Positions 41,401 through 50,167 of a stretch of 64,000 nt of DNA are shown piece after piece. The position numbers and the translations under genes are program-made. The DNA is from Nectonema munidae (taxonomy: Eukaryota > Nematomorpha > Nectonematoida > Nectonematidae): assembly GCA_030549495.1 (NCBI GenBank), contig JAUIRK010000898.1, forward strand, positions 744,001 through 808,000. Direction: 5' to 3'. The notes below the pieces were generated by a model, which was not told where the DNA came from, ran no database searches, and worked only from the letters and a program-made list of their open reading frames with translations. The stretch's first letter is position 1. Every line of letters starts with the position of its first letter.

Positions 41401-42529
41401 GAGAGTACACTCAAGACTGCTTCTATTGATGTTACTCAAGTATATGACAAATAGTAATAGTATCACATATGACAAATAGTAATAGTATCACAAACACATA
41501 CATATATAAATAATATTCACTCCGTATGTTATAAGCATACATAATGTTTATTTAGCAAGGTACTCAAAAATGTTCATTCATTGTTAGTAGATAGGTTGGT
41601 GCAAACATAACAATTTCTAGCATTACAAGAGCAGGAATTATTCATCAAAATAGTTGTTTCTATTTTTGATATCAACATTGAGATCGAGAATTCAATATCT
41701 TCCTCAATTATATTAATAAAAAACTATTCCAGCATTTGACAACCTTGTTAATTATTATCGCCTGTTTGTACCTTTTATTTTTCGACCGAAAAACACGAAG
41801 CTTCAAAGGATGTCTAATTTCATAAGTATTGAAATTTTGAGACAAAATGAAAAAATTTGCGAAAGTTAATGGAATTTGTCCTGTGAAATATTTGAGTGTA
41901 AGCTTTATTTGTTGAAGAAATAATGACAAGTTTTAACGTCTTCGACATTTAAACACTGTAATATTCTTAATTTGTCATTTGTGTGAATTGTAATTTATTT
42001 AAAAAATATAAAGAAAATTCTTTTTTTAGTAAGTATAAACTTTTACACTCGAATAATAAAGTGATATCGTCAGAATATCCATACCACGAAACTTCTTCAC
42101 TTGTCGCATAATCTAAAGCTTCATTTAGGCAAATTATAAACAAGAGAGGAATTATAACCAAGAACGGATTTTTGCGGTACACCGTGATCTAAATTACTTA
42201 ATCTCTAAGCATGATATTCCTTTATTTTTCTTTATGGCGTTCAACTTTTTAAAGGTTGTTGAAAGAATCACAATTAAAAATGTTTGCTCATGAAACATGA
42301 CTTCATATTTTACAACTTTTTAGTCACGGATGAAGAATTCAATGAAAAATCTGTGAGAATGGTACCTCGGCCTCTCACAAAGGAGGCGTATTATTATAGA
42401 AGAATTTACGACAAACACTTTCCCAACAATCCGCACTTACTGAGCAAATATTGGATGCCGAATCAAGAATGGTTTAACGAAAAAATTCATGATCCTTCTG
42501 CCAGAGTTTTATCTACCTACTCCATTTAG
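29229..42529 (+). CDS. ASNS: Asparagine synthetase (glutamine-hydrolysing), eight exons
   Basis: Makes asparagine and glutamate from aspartate, glutamine and ATP in the cytosol. Exons: 29229-29432, 30197-30429, 31804-31913, 33741-33992, 34411-34591, 37447-37608, 40611-40873, 42324-42529. All borders are GT..AG with matching phases, coding for 536 residues (human about 561). The start is fixed by Cys2 (MCAIFAY), the glutaminase nucleophile exposed after Met removal; the upstream in-frame ATG at 29193 would bury it. Seen: GFHRLAI (44-50), NGEIYN (73-78), GVRPIF, the PP-loop SGGLDSS (234-240), TTVRAS, SGEGAEE (340-346), LELRVPFLD, KEAFSDG and the C-terminal YYYRRIYDKHF...DPSAR. Several acidic positions are changed: RGPE for RGPD, D-C-D for D-G/C-E, GEGAEE for GEGSDE. 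It is otherwise intact. A poly(A) signal follows. Confidence 0.95.
29433..30196. other. Asparagine synthetase intron 1
   Basis: 764 bases of AT-rich intron. No element is recognised. Confidence 0.5.
30197..30429 (+). CDS. ASNS: Asparagine synthetase exon 2
   Basis: Residues 69-145, with NGEIYN, the DCDSLLHMY block and FAFVLYDDGK and GVRPIF. It ends in phase 2 inside a Lys codon. Confidence 0.93.
30430..30747. other. Asparagine synthetase intron 2, left part
   Basis: Unremarkable intron sequence up to the MITE. Confidence 0.4.
30748..31018. mobile_element. hAT-type MITE in asparagine synthetase intron 2
   Basis: The ends CAGGGACGTGTAGAG...CTCTGCACGTCCCTG are inverted repeats with one mismatch, followed inward by a shared GGGTAGG. 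GGCGCACA occurs at 30742-30749 and 31019-31026. This fits an 8-bp target duplication if two bases (CA) were lost at the left junction. 271 bases, non-coding. Confidence 0.75.
31177..31317 (+). repeat. tRNA-derived SINE, family 1
   Basis: A diverged copy, with tRNA-like head GGGCATGAGTAAGGTAGGTT, B box region TTGGATTCGATTCTGCATC and tail GATGAAAACACC, ending in CATTTACCTTTA. It lies in intron 2 of asparagine synthetase. Confidence 0.7.
31318..31803. other. Asparagine synthetase intron 2, right part
   Basis: No feature seen apart from the acceptor at its end. Confidence 0.4.
31804..31913 (+). CDS. ASNS: Asparagine synthetase exon 3
   Basis: Encodes GENEIMFSSEEKGLFGL through KPGHFLVFDPAS. It matches the family's SEAKGL...LPGH region. 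Phase 2 in, phase 1 out. Confidence 0.9.
31914..32560. other. Asparagine synthetase intron 3, left part
   Basis: AT-rich. A string GGTGGCTAACCCATGGCACA near 32226 resembles one end of a hAT-type element, but no partner was found. Confidence 0.35.
32561..32959 (-). mobile_element. MITE with long inverted ends, possibly Merlin-related
   Basis: Terminal inverted repeats of about 28 bases, CGGTACTTTCCTGTTATCGC(T/C)CCACCAC, with TTTCTC directly repeated outside both ends (32555-32560, 32960-32965). Inside, the minus strand reads ENLKKLIRKLDNEEKCITYL QERR, then GGNM in another frame. This layout is reminiscent of the N-terminus of Merlin/IS1595-type transposases (CI.FLQE.GI... CGNEM). That family assignment is tentative, partly because the repeat outside the ends is six bases rather than eight or nine. 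It is a deleted, inactive copy. Confidence 0.6.
32966..33740. other. Asparagine synthetase intron 3, right part
   Basis: No gene or element recognised. Confidence 0.4.
33741..33992 (+). CDS. ASNS: Asparagine synthetase exon 4
   Basis: Begins the synthetase domain. It carries REYLILAVKKRLMADRPIG and the ATP-pyrophosphatase loop LLSGGLDSSLV, then FSVGM. Phase 1 at both ends. Confidence 0.95.
33993..34410. other. Asparagine synthetase intron 4
   Basis: 418 bases with no recognisable feature. Confidence 0.5.
34411..34591 (+). CDS. ASNS: Asparagine synthetase exon 5
   Basis: Encodes SPDLEKAKVVSDFL...HHEVHFTFEE and DCTTVRASIGQWFLAK. It matches the family's SPDLLAARKVAD and DITTVRAS blocks. Donor AA|GTAAGT, phase 2. 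Confidence 0.93.
34592..35883. other. Asparagine synthetase intron 5, left part
   Basis: 1.3 kb of AT-rich intron. Nothing recognised. Confidence 0.4.
35884..36121 (+). mobile_element. 3' fragment of an RTE-like LINE, with (GAA)n
   Basis: A (GAA)n run (35884-35909) is followed by sequence that decodes in part as RLDELGLKEDDVQD and KKWREG..ATDPQL, ending near a GAAGAAGAAG tail and TAG. This parallels the end of the LINE at 56439-59673 (SMKKIGLKESDATDRKLWRERIKAID). It belongs to a related but different family and is heavily 5'-truncated. It lies in intron 5 of asparagine synthetase. Confidence 0.65.
36122..37446. other. Asparagine synthetase intron 5, right part
   Basis: 1.3 kb of intron. No gene or clear element seen. 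Confidence 0.4.
37447..37608 (+). CDS. ASNS: Asparagine synthetase exon 6
   Basis: Encodes YIKKNTDIKVIFSGEGAEETFGSY and YLAKAPS, the ATP/aspartate-site region. The usual GEGSDE is GEGAEE here. Phase 2 at both ends, split Arg codon. Confidence 0.95.
37609..40610. other. Asparagine synthetase intron 6
   Basis: 3 kb. A small inverted repeat GTGGCCCTGAAA / TTTCAGGGCCAC lies at about 37700-37751. One piggyBac-MITE-like end (TTAACCCTTTAAGGACC) is at about 39384. A GC-richer patch with GGACCGGCTAAAACCGGTC is at 39728. ACTAACTAA-like units run at about 40370-40425. None could be completed into an element with two ends. Confidence 0.4.
40611..40873 (+). CDS. ASNS: Asparagine synthetase exon 7
   Basis: Encodes RSDRTVSNFGLELRVPFLD and KKEAFSDGV. 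Two GT donors compete; only the one at 40874 (CTCA|GTAGGG, phase 1) joins in frame to exon 8. Confidence 0.92.
40874..42323. other. Asparagine synthetase intron 7
   Basis: 1.45 kb, AT-rich. A 23-base tandem duplication (ATGACAAATAGTAATAGTATCAC) lies near 41443-41490. Nothing else is recognised. Confidence 0.45.
42324..42529 (+). CDS. ASNS: Asparagine synthetase exon 8 (last)
   Basis: Encodes the C-terminus with PRPLTKEAYYYRRIY, HLLSKYWMPNQ and DPSARVLSTYSI, then TAG at 42527-42529. Confidence 0.93.
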
Positions 42530-42562
42530 ATCTAATCTTTCCTACATTTTCTACCTTTTTTG

Positions 42563-42568
42563 AATAAA
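42563..42568 (+). terminator. Poly(A) signal of asparagine synthetase
   Basis: AATAAA 34 bases after the stop codon, followed by a T-rich stretch. Confidence 0.65.
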
Positions 42569-42630
42569 AAACTAGAAATTCATTTTTTCATTCTTGTTTT
42601 TAAAATGCACTCCCTTTCTTTGATCTTATA

Positions 42631-42781
42631 GGTAAAGGTAAAGGTACCGTGGGGTGTTTTCATCGAGAAGGCACAATTGCGCCGCTTGTATCGAACTATG
42701 AGAAAGTAGGCTTGATGCGGGATCGAACCCAAGACCTTGAGTTATCGAAACCCAGTACCTAACCAACCTACCTACGCCCTT
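42631..42781 (-). repeat. tRNA-derived SINE, family 1
   Basis: The best preserved copy. On the minus strand a tRNA-like head leads into GGGTTCGATCCCGCATCAAGCC, then the shared body, and a (CTTTAC)n tail at the 42631 end. ATCTTATA flanks it on both sides (42623-42630, 42782-42789) as a target duplication. It landed only about 100 bases beyond the asparagine synthetase stop. Confidence 0.88.
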
Positions 42782-43694
42782 ATCTTATATGTTTTTCTAG
42801 TTATTTCCATTGCACCACAAGTAAACTAAAATCAATATTTCAAATTTTTGGAAAATCTTTAGATGATATGATCGAGAAATCAGTAAAACAAGAATACATT
42901 GTAATTCCTTCTATTTATAGGATCTTTCTTCCTCAAGTTAATTTTAAGCCAAAATTTTGTCTTCTACAAATTGTGTAAATCAGGGGTCCCCAAAGTGGTC
43001 GATGTCACACCCTGGGGTCTATAAAAATTATTTAGTGATCGATTAAATCATATGGGTGGAAAGAGGTTCGGTTAATGCAATGGAGAATCAATTGAACTCT
43101 CTAGGAATGTGAATTACAGTCATGATCAAATATTATTCTGAAAAAATATTGAAAAATGTAATGTATATTTAAAGAAATAAGTTTGGACACCTCAGGTGTA
43201 GATTATCTTATGTTTGCTAATAAGTCTCTATTTTCACTGTAGCGAAAGCATTTGAAGAATCGTCAAGGGATCTATTTAGCGCTAAAGTGTAGGTTTTTTT
43301 AATCACTCTGGCATTATCAAATGGCTCAAAATTCTGTGTCATATGGCTCCTCTATTATTGCTTAAATTTTTTACATTGATAAAATTGTAATGAACAAAAA
43401 TTAATTAAAACTGTTTATAGTCCATTTCCTTAAACGCGTAATTATTTTGTTTATAGTTATGATAATACCATTAAAAAATGTTATTTATATTAAAAGTTTT
43501 TAGCACAAAATTTTTACCACTCTACACATCTATTTTAGAAGACAAAGGAATTGTTAAACAATTTCGAGGTTGAACGAGATAAGCATCTTGTTTTGAAATT
43601 TTTTTTAAATAGGTTACAAAGGACAAAAATAAAACACGTAATTAAAATTTATATGGAAAAAATGTTTTTACAGATAAATCATATGACATAATGG
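42782..43694. other. Intergenic stretch with one hAT-type end
   Basis: CAGGGGTCCCCAAAGTGGTC at about 42973, followed by GGGGTCTATAAAAATTATTTAGTG, is characteristic of the end of a hAT-type non-autonomous repeat. No matching second end was found. The rest is featureless. Confidence 0.45.
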
Positions 43695-43702
43695 GTATCT
43701 AC

Positions 43703-45623
43703 TAGGGTTTAATTCTCGATCTCTAAATTTATTTGATTTTAATGAGAAAATCTCGACTCCGAGATTTATATTTTTCTCGAGAAATCTCGCAAAATATTTT
43801 TGTTTTGGAGCCGTTCATAGGAGTGACGATTTGAAAAAGTTTTATATTCTGTCATTCTTAAAATAGCGATTAAAAGAGTGAAGAACCAAACATGACAATA
43901 TTAAATAAAAATCAAGAGAGTGATGACAAAAAATGTATGTAATAATGTTGTTTAATTTTAGTTATAAATCATAATTAAGAATTCAATTGTATCAAATAAT
44001 TATAACTTTAATAATATCTATTATTATTTATGATATTATTTTTTAGTAATATTTATAATAATTATTTGAATAATAATATATTGATAATCTTAATAATATA
44101 ATAATACACATGTAAGGACAGCATTCAAGTCAAAGTGAGTTTTTTAATTTGGGAATGATAAGAATTAAAGGGTCATTCACTGCTGAAAACGCACTAGAAA
44201 AAATTAAGCAAAAAATGGAGGAATTTGACATCAACCTTCAAAATCACATTATTGCTTTTTTAACAGATGGGGCAAGTTTGATGATTAAAGTAGCTAGAAT
44301 CAGCCGAGTTTTACATCATCAAATGTGTTATGCTCATACAATACATTTAGCCGTTTGTGATGTATTGTACAAAGAAAATAGAAATGTGGAGACTTCAGCT
44401 CATTCTTCTGCAGAATGAATGTAGTGATGAAGACGAAATTGAATACGAAAATGATGCTTTTAATTTTGATTTAGACAATCAAGTATTTGCCGTATACTAT
44501 CATTTTCTTTGTGATTATGACAGAAAAATGGGTTTGAATTTTTAAAAAAACTCTGAAAAATTACCAAAATTTTCAAAAAATCTCCATTAAAGAATGAAAT
44601 TTTGCAGAATTATGTCAAAAAAGAGTTTAAAAATGAAAAAAAATTTACTCTTAGACTCGAAAACAAGATGGAACAGCATAATTTCAATGGTGGAACGTTT
44701 CCTTGAAATTAAATCTTGTGTCGCGAAAAGCTTGATTGACATAAAACAAAGTATTTCCATTTCTGATCCTGAAGCAAGTTTTTTAAATGATCTCGTGAAC
44801 ACATTAAATCCAATTAAAATTGCTTCCGAAGAATCTGCAGTAGAGATTCAAATTTACTGACAGCCGAAGCTGCGTTTGACTTTATTTTTGATGAACTAAG
44901 CTCTCTTTGTACCACTTTCTCTTTAAAAGTTAAAGACTCCTTAATTTCAAGACTCAGTATGAGAAGAAATAAAGAACTTATTAGTCTTTTAAAATATTTA
45001 AATTCTGGAAAATTACGAACAGAGATCAGTGAAAAGTTTGACACTTTTAGACTTACCCCAAGTTCGTAAAATAGCAGGCAATGTGTGCTAAAGAAAGAAG
45101 GAATGAAAAAAAATGAAAGCTTGAATGCCAGTGAAGATATTTCCGTTGAAAGTGAGAAGAGCTTCAGAAGTTTGAATGAAAAGCTTGAAATTTCAATTAA
45201 GAGTAGATTGTGTCCAAAAAATGAAATGGTTTCAAATATTGGTGTGACTGGAAAAATGTCAACTCAGCTAGAAAAGTTTTCAATAATTTAAAAAGTATTC
45301 CACTAACATCCACCGAGTGTGAAAGAGTATTTTCTTCAGCCGGGCTTTTTATCACGAAGCTTAGAACAAAGCTCAGTGACGAAACAATTGCTTAATCTTC
45401 CTGAGAACGTTTTTCAAAACCTCCAAATATATTTTACCAAAACATTTTATTTAGTTTTTTTTGACCTTTTCAATAAATTTGAAATTTAGTGATTCGTCAT
45501 TATAATTTTTTTTAATTTTATTAAAAATTGAAAAATTCCGAGAAATCTCGAAAATTTTCGATGCATATTTTTTTCAACGAGAAATCTCGATTCGAGATAT
45601 AAAGTATAAAATATTAAACCCTA
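43703..45623 (+). mobile_element. hAT DNA transposon with decayed transposase
   Basis: 1921 bases. Ends TAGGGTTTAAT...ATTAAACCCTA are inverted, with a perfect 8-bp target duplication GTATCTAC (43695-43702, 45624-45631). Both subterminal regions contain several CGAGAAATCTCG palindromes, plausible transposase-binding sites. The centre holds a broken hAT transposase on the plus strand. Confidence 0.92.
44149..45395 (+). pseudogene. hAT transposase, broken
   Basis: Pieces in order: GSFTAENALEKI, then AFLTDGASLMIKV, the catalytic-type block with an Asp before GAS, then HHQMCYAHTIHLAVCDVLY. Further on are DSKTRWNSIISMVERF and near the end SIPLTSTECERVFSSAGLFITKLRTKLSDETI, the hAT C-terminal dimerisation block. 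Several frameshifts and stops separate the pieces, and the N-terminal BED finger is not visible. By family it would be a cut-and-paste transposase; it is inactive now. Confidence 0.85.
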
Positions 45624-45631
45624 GTATCTAC

Positions 45632-46937
45632 CTATTTTGCTAGTATCTACCTATTTGTAAAGTTTATTCTTTGAAACTTTACACCTTATCGTTTTAAGAG
45701 AATATCTCTTAGCTTAGTAAACTTACTGAAACTATTCCCACAAATGCAAATTTCTCAAATACGTATAAAATTTTGAGAAGTGGCTACTTGACAACATATT
45801 TTTAAATAGTAACAAAAGTTGCAAAATTTTCTTGTGCAATCGATTTTTCAAAGTTAAAACATTTCTTTATCATTATCACGCACTTATCCAGTACTAAGCC
45901 TTTAATTTGACACAAGTGTCAGAATTGTGCCTTCTTGATGAAACACCTCGAGGTACTATTACATTTATACAATGGTGGATTTTTGAACTAATAAGTCATC
46001 GAAAGAAAGAGTAGGATGGAAAAAGCATTGAAATTAGCAAAATTTTGAATATCGTAAAAACTACAATAATAAATAACCGTTTGATTATATTGAAAAGTAG
46101 AATTTTTATTTCAATAAACAAGGGAAAGCACGATAATAATTCTATAAATACCTCAAAAGACCTTTTTCATCAAGGGTATGAGATTAACCAATTCATAAAA
46201 GTAAATAAACTCAGGAAAATGTTAGGCAAAACACACATTTACAAAATTTGCCAATTACAAGAGACTTTTCACACTTGGCGAAACTGTATACGTTGATTTT
46301 TACTTTTCATACCTTGCTTATCTTTGCGTAGCACATAGATTTAGTTGATATCAAATTTAAATTATATTAATCAAATCCAACAAAAATCTAAAATTTGCTG
46401 AAACCTTTGATAATAATATTTGAAGTTAGAACATTTTATATTAAAACGAGTTTTTTCCTTAAAAAATTAAATTGCAATATTGATTTTTTGTAAGATTATT
46501 TTAATTTGTGACAGTTTCATTTTAACGTAAACACATTAAAGATTGAGAGAAAGCAAGGATACAACCATCATGAATTACTTATGAGACTTGTCTACGTTGA
46601 AAATTGATTGGAAATATTAAATAATTATAATGATTAGAGCTTCGTATAAATTTTAAATGATTGAAGATACTTTTTTTAATCTTAGATAAGATGTGAAATT
46701 GAATCATATTAATGGCGTATGTTAGAACTTCCTTGAAGAAACCAAGTTCTCTTAGCCAAAGTGAGATAACTCTGCATAAAGAAAAATGAGTTGAAGTGTC
46801 TGAGTATAAAAAATTGAAATTAGAAAATTCTGATAGAGGTAAAGCATGCTGTAATTGGTAAAATATTTAATTGAAGGCACAAAATTTCTCTTGAATATAT
46901 TATTCAAGACGAATTTAACTAATGTAACAAATCTTTT
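45632..46937. other. Intergenic stretch with partial SINE
   Basis: A partial family-1 SINE tail (AGAATTGTGCCTTCTTGATG, then GAAACACCTCGAGGTAC) lies at about 45897-45963, plus strand. The rest is AT-rich with no gene. Confidence 0.45.
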
Positions 46938-47080
46938 GGTCGGCAAATGGCCCAGTAGTAAAAGCGTGGGGTCTCAATCAAGATGGTCTGGGTTCGATTC
47001 CTGATTGTAACTATCCTTACCATCTGTCCAGCTATGGGAATTTACTCTTCTCCTGGATGCGATACCGACAACTAAAAAAA
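46938..47080 (+). repeat. tRNA-derived SINE, family 2
   Basis: The head GGCAAATGGCCCAGTAGTAAAAGCG with a B box GGGTTCGATTCC resembles a tRNA gene but lacks a pairing acceptor stem. The body continues TACCATCTGTCCAGCTATGG...CCTGGATGCGATACCGACAAC and is shared with 47725-47840. Confidence 0.65.
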
Positions 47081-47724
47081 TCTTTTATGTTTAAATCACA
47101 TGAGTGTCGAAATAGAAAATCTCTCCATTATAACTGGATACATTTACTATGCCGAAAGTCTCGTTATAATGGGCACTTTCCGAAAAACTCTTTTGATCCG
47201 TTGTCCGATACAAACGAAGATAGAAATATAACACCAAATTTGATGCAAAATTTTTCATCGTATCACAAGCAAAATGAAATAAATGAGGTATGCTAAGAAA
47301 ATCTTTATGAAAACGTTATCTTATATATTGTGAAAAAATAGAATTTTAAAGAAGTTTGAATTCACTAACCAAAACTCAAGTTTCCATCAATTTATTTATT
47401 CTTCTAATCTAAACTCTCAACATCAATTTTTTTCATTCGCACATATGAATTATCTAATTCTCTTGATTTCGTTCTACGAACTTCTGATTCTGCATGTTAA
47501 AAAGTTCGAGCTTTGCATTGTAAAATCAATGCCCTATATAAGAAAACGCAATTTCTCTAGCATCCCGCATTTAAAAGGCTTTTTAAATCTAATCTTGAGA
47601 ACCTTACTTCCTTAATCTTTTTTCAGCCAATGAATGACGTCTAAAACTGGCATGGCTTTCATGTAACCAACGACATGCATTAGATTGTTGAGCAAACTTA
47701 ATTTAAAAGGGACGAACTAATATT
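47081..47724. other. Intergenic stretch
   Basis: No gene recognised. 47130-47200 has a pogo-end-like flavour (CTCGTTATAATGGGCAC) but no partner. Confidence 0.35.
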
Positions 47725-47840
47725 GTCGGCAGATAGCCTAGTGGGGTGAGCGTAGGATCTCGATCGTGACTCTCCTTACCATCTGCCCACCTATCGAAAA
47801 TTATTCTTCCCTTGGATGCGATACCTACAACTAATAAGCA
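47725..47840 (+). repeat. tRNA-derived SINE, family 2, shortened copy
   Basis: GTCGGCAGATAGCCTAGTGG, then TACCATCTGCCCACCTAT, then CCTTGGATGCGATACCTACAAC. It is the same family as the copy at 46938 but lacks about 30 bases around the B box. Confidence 0.6.
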
Positions 47841-48133
47841 CGCGACACAAATCAATAAACAAGAGTAATAGTGCACACACTTATTCCAGGAGTGAACCGT
47901 ATTACATACATATGCTTGTGAATAAATTCGCTAATGTATCTAACCCAGGGTTTCCAAAGCTTTTTCATCCACGGCTCCTTAAATTATCGTTTATTTTATG
48001 ATCCCCTCCTATGAGAGTCTTCCTCCTAGGAGCGATTTATGGAGTAGAGGAATGGAAGGGGAAGAAATTCCGTTGTGTCAAAGTTGAAAGAAGAGACTAA
48101 AAATGTTAAGGGAGCGAAATGTGAGGTTCTTTT
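47841..48133. other. Intergenic stretch with one hAT-like end
   Basis: CCCAGGGTTTCCAAAGCTTTTTCA at about 47944 looks like one terminus of a hAT-type repeat. No partner end was found. Confidence 0.35.
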
Positions 48134-48280
48134 GTAAAGGTACGGTAGGTTGTTTTCATCGAGAAGGCACAATTGCGTCGTTTGTATCGAACTATGAGGA
48201 AAGTAGGCTTGATGGGGAATCGAACACAAGACCTTGAGCTATATAAACACAGTATCTTACCAACCTTACTCACGCTCCCT
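48134..48280 (-). repeat. tRNA-derived SINE, family 1
   Basis: Minus-strand copy of the SINE also found at 15664, 31177 and 42631. The tRNA-like head is at the 48280 end and the CTTTAC tail at 48134. Confidence 0.75.
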
Positions 48281-50077
48281 AATCTAAGTATATGGGCGAG
48301 ATTGTACAAGAAAGTTCAAAAGATTCGTCTTAAAATTGAGGATTTTATGAGTGAGCATTAGAGTAATTGTAAAAGGAGAAAGTTTTAAGTTAACATCGAT
48401 TATACAGCGCTGGAACAGCTGATTAACTCCCAGGTGAGAGTGGACTTTAACATTTAAGAGTTTTGTGAGATCGCGACCGTAAAGAACTTCGCCACAACCA
48501 AATCTACTTATCTGACTTCGAGCCAAAAAGATTCTACTGCATATGAAAAGAACTTCGAATGGAAAAAAATGTTAAGTTTTATATTTAATAAAAAATGGCT
48601 TTAAAGACATTCTTTTCACGAACCATTATATAATCCTTTTCTGAATGTTAATAATAAAATTTGATCCTCAACAAAAATATCTTATTTTGATGAACTAGCT
48701 GGTCTTGTTTTATTTCATTAAACTATATAAACATGGTAAATCTTTCCTTTCTTCATATGAGATTAAAATGTCATGTTTTTTGCATCTGGTAACAATCGCT
48801 TGATACATGTCCATTTCTTTCATTAATTTTTATTGGCCTTGAGAATTTTTTTTATAATTCTTCTTCAATTTAGCTATAGGAGAAAGTTGGACATTCTCGC
48901 TACTAGAGTAAATAAAGGCACCGTCTTTTCGAGTTTGCTACATTCGTTTTCTTGATCAATTTTCGTAATCAAAAATTGAGTGAAAAACTTTAAATAGTAA
49001 CCTTTATATGAGTTGTACCACTTTAAATTGGTTTTTTTTTTAAATATTTTGCACAAGACGCTTTTCTTTAATAAACGGATTTGTACAATCATGATATTTA
49101 TGGAAAGAAAAATCTTCAATTTTTTAATTTCACGCTTGCTTAATTAAAAAGAAAATACTTTTTTCTTGTGCCAAAATTTGGTTAACGAATTTTGCGCTAA
49201 AGAGTATCATTTTTATATAGTCTGTGGTATTTATCCTTTCATTTTCTAATAATAATACGTCTTTTATCGAATGAATTAAAACTCTAATTTTTTTAAAATT
49301 TGAAAATAAAAGCAAATGAGACTAAAAATAGTTGTAGAGTAGAGAGTTCCACACCACGCAAAGTGTAGCATAATTCAAATAAAGCATGATTGCAACGAAA
49401 ATGCAAACCAACTTTTAAGTCCAAATAGCGTAATTAGTAGGAGCCGTCTCGATAACACGATGTGATTTCACCGTCAATTGTCTATGTTATTTTTTGTGTT
49501 CATTCACTCAACTTGCAGACTGATTACAGAATAATAATTAAAGGAGTCAGAATTTTCAAATTTTGAAGTTCCATTTTACTTTTTGCTGATACTGTTTCAG
49601 TTTGAATTCGCTTTTATAGCTTAACTAAACACTTGAAAAGTACGGGGATCTTATAGGCACGGGGAATTAAAGTATTTGAAAGCAAGAGTAAAAAATGTTT
49701 TCTTTATTTACCTGAAGATATATGAAAAAACCAAAAAATTTATATATAAAAAGTAGGATAAAAAAACAAAGTCAAGCACAATTCATGAGCAAGAAAGGGT
49801 GCCCTCTGTGTAAAAGGATAAAATGATAAATAAGATCTAAGATGATGATTCGATTAACATAGTGATGATGATGAGATTTAGTAATTGAAAACAAATGAGA
49901 TATAATTTTAGTATATTTAATTCTATGATACACACACACTGTACACATCGTGTTTGCTAAAGGAGGAATGAGCTTTCGCTTAATGCAGGAGAGCGCTTGT
50001 GGGGAGAAAATAGGAAGAAGTGAATGAATGACGTGATTGGCATTCTTGGAAAACGAGCTAACTTTTCTGAAAGGCCT
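48281..50077. other. Region downstream of Cdc42 (minus strand)
   Basis: Includes the probable 3' UTR of the Cdc42 gene. A minus-strand AATAAA lies at 49708-49703, about 370 bases after the stop. No other gene or element is recognised. Confidence 0.35.
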
Positions 50078-50167
50078 TCACAAGATACTGCATTTCTTTT
50101 TCTTTAGTGTGACGGGTGGCTCTAATGCAGCGATAATTGCTTCGTCAAAAACATTTTTCAAGCCTTT
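50078..50167 (-). CDS. CDC42: Cdc42 terminal exon with CAAX box
   Basis: A short exon of 29 codons plus TGA, preceded on the minus strand by TTTATCTTGCAG. It reads [18 protein letters not shown], then the basic tail and CSIL. It joins in phase 0 to ...CSALTQ of the exon at 55022-54825, restoring the family order. Confidence 0.93.
   Translation of the reverse strand, partial: KGLKNVFDEAIIAALEPPVTLKKKKCSIL

Noticed and set aside
46938-47010. Possible tRNA gene
   Set aside because: It has A- and B-box-like sequence, but the ends do not pair into an acceptor stem and a related copy exists at 47725. It is a SINE head.
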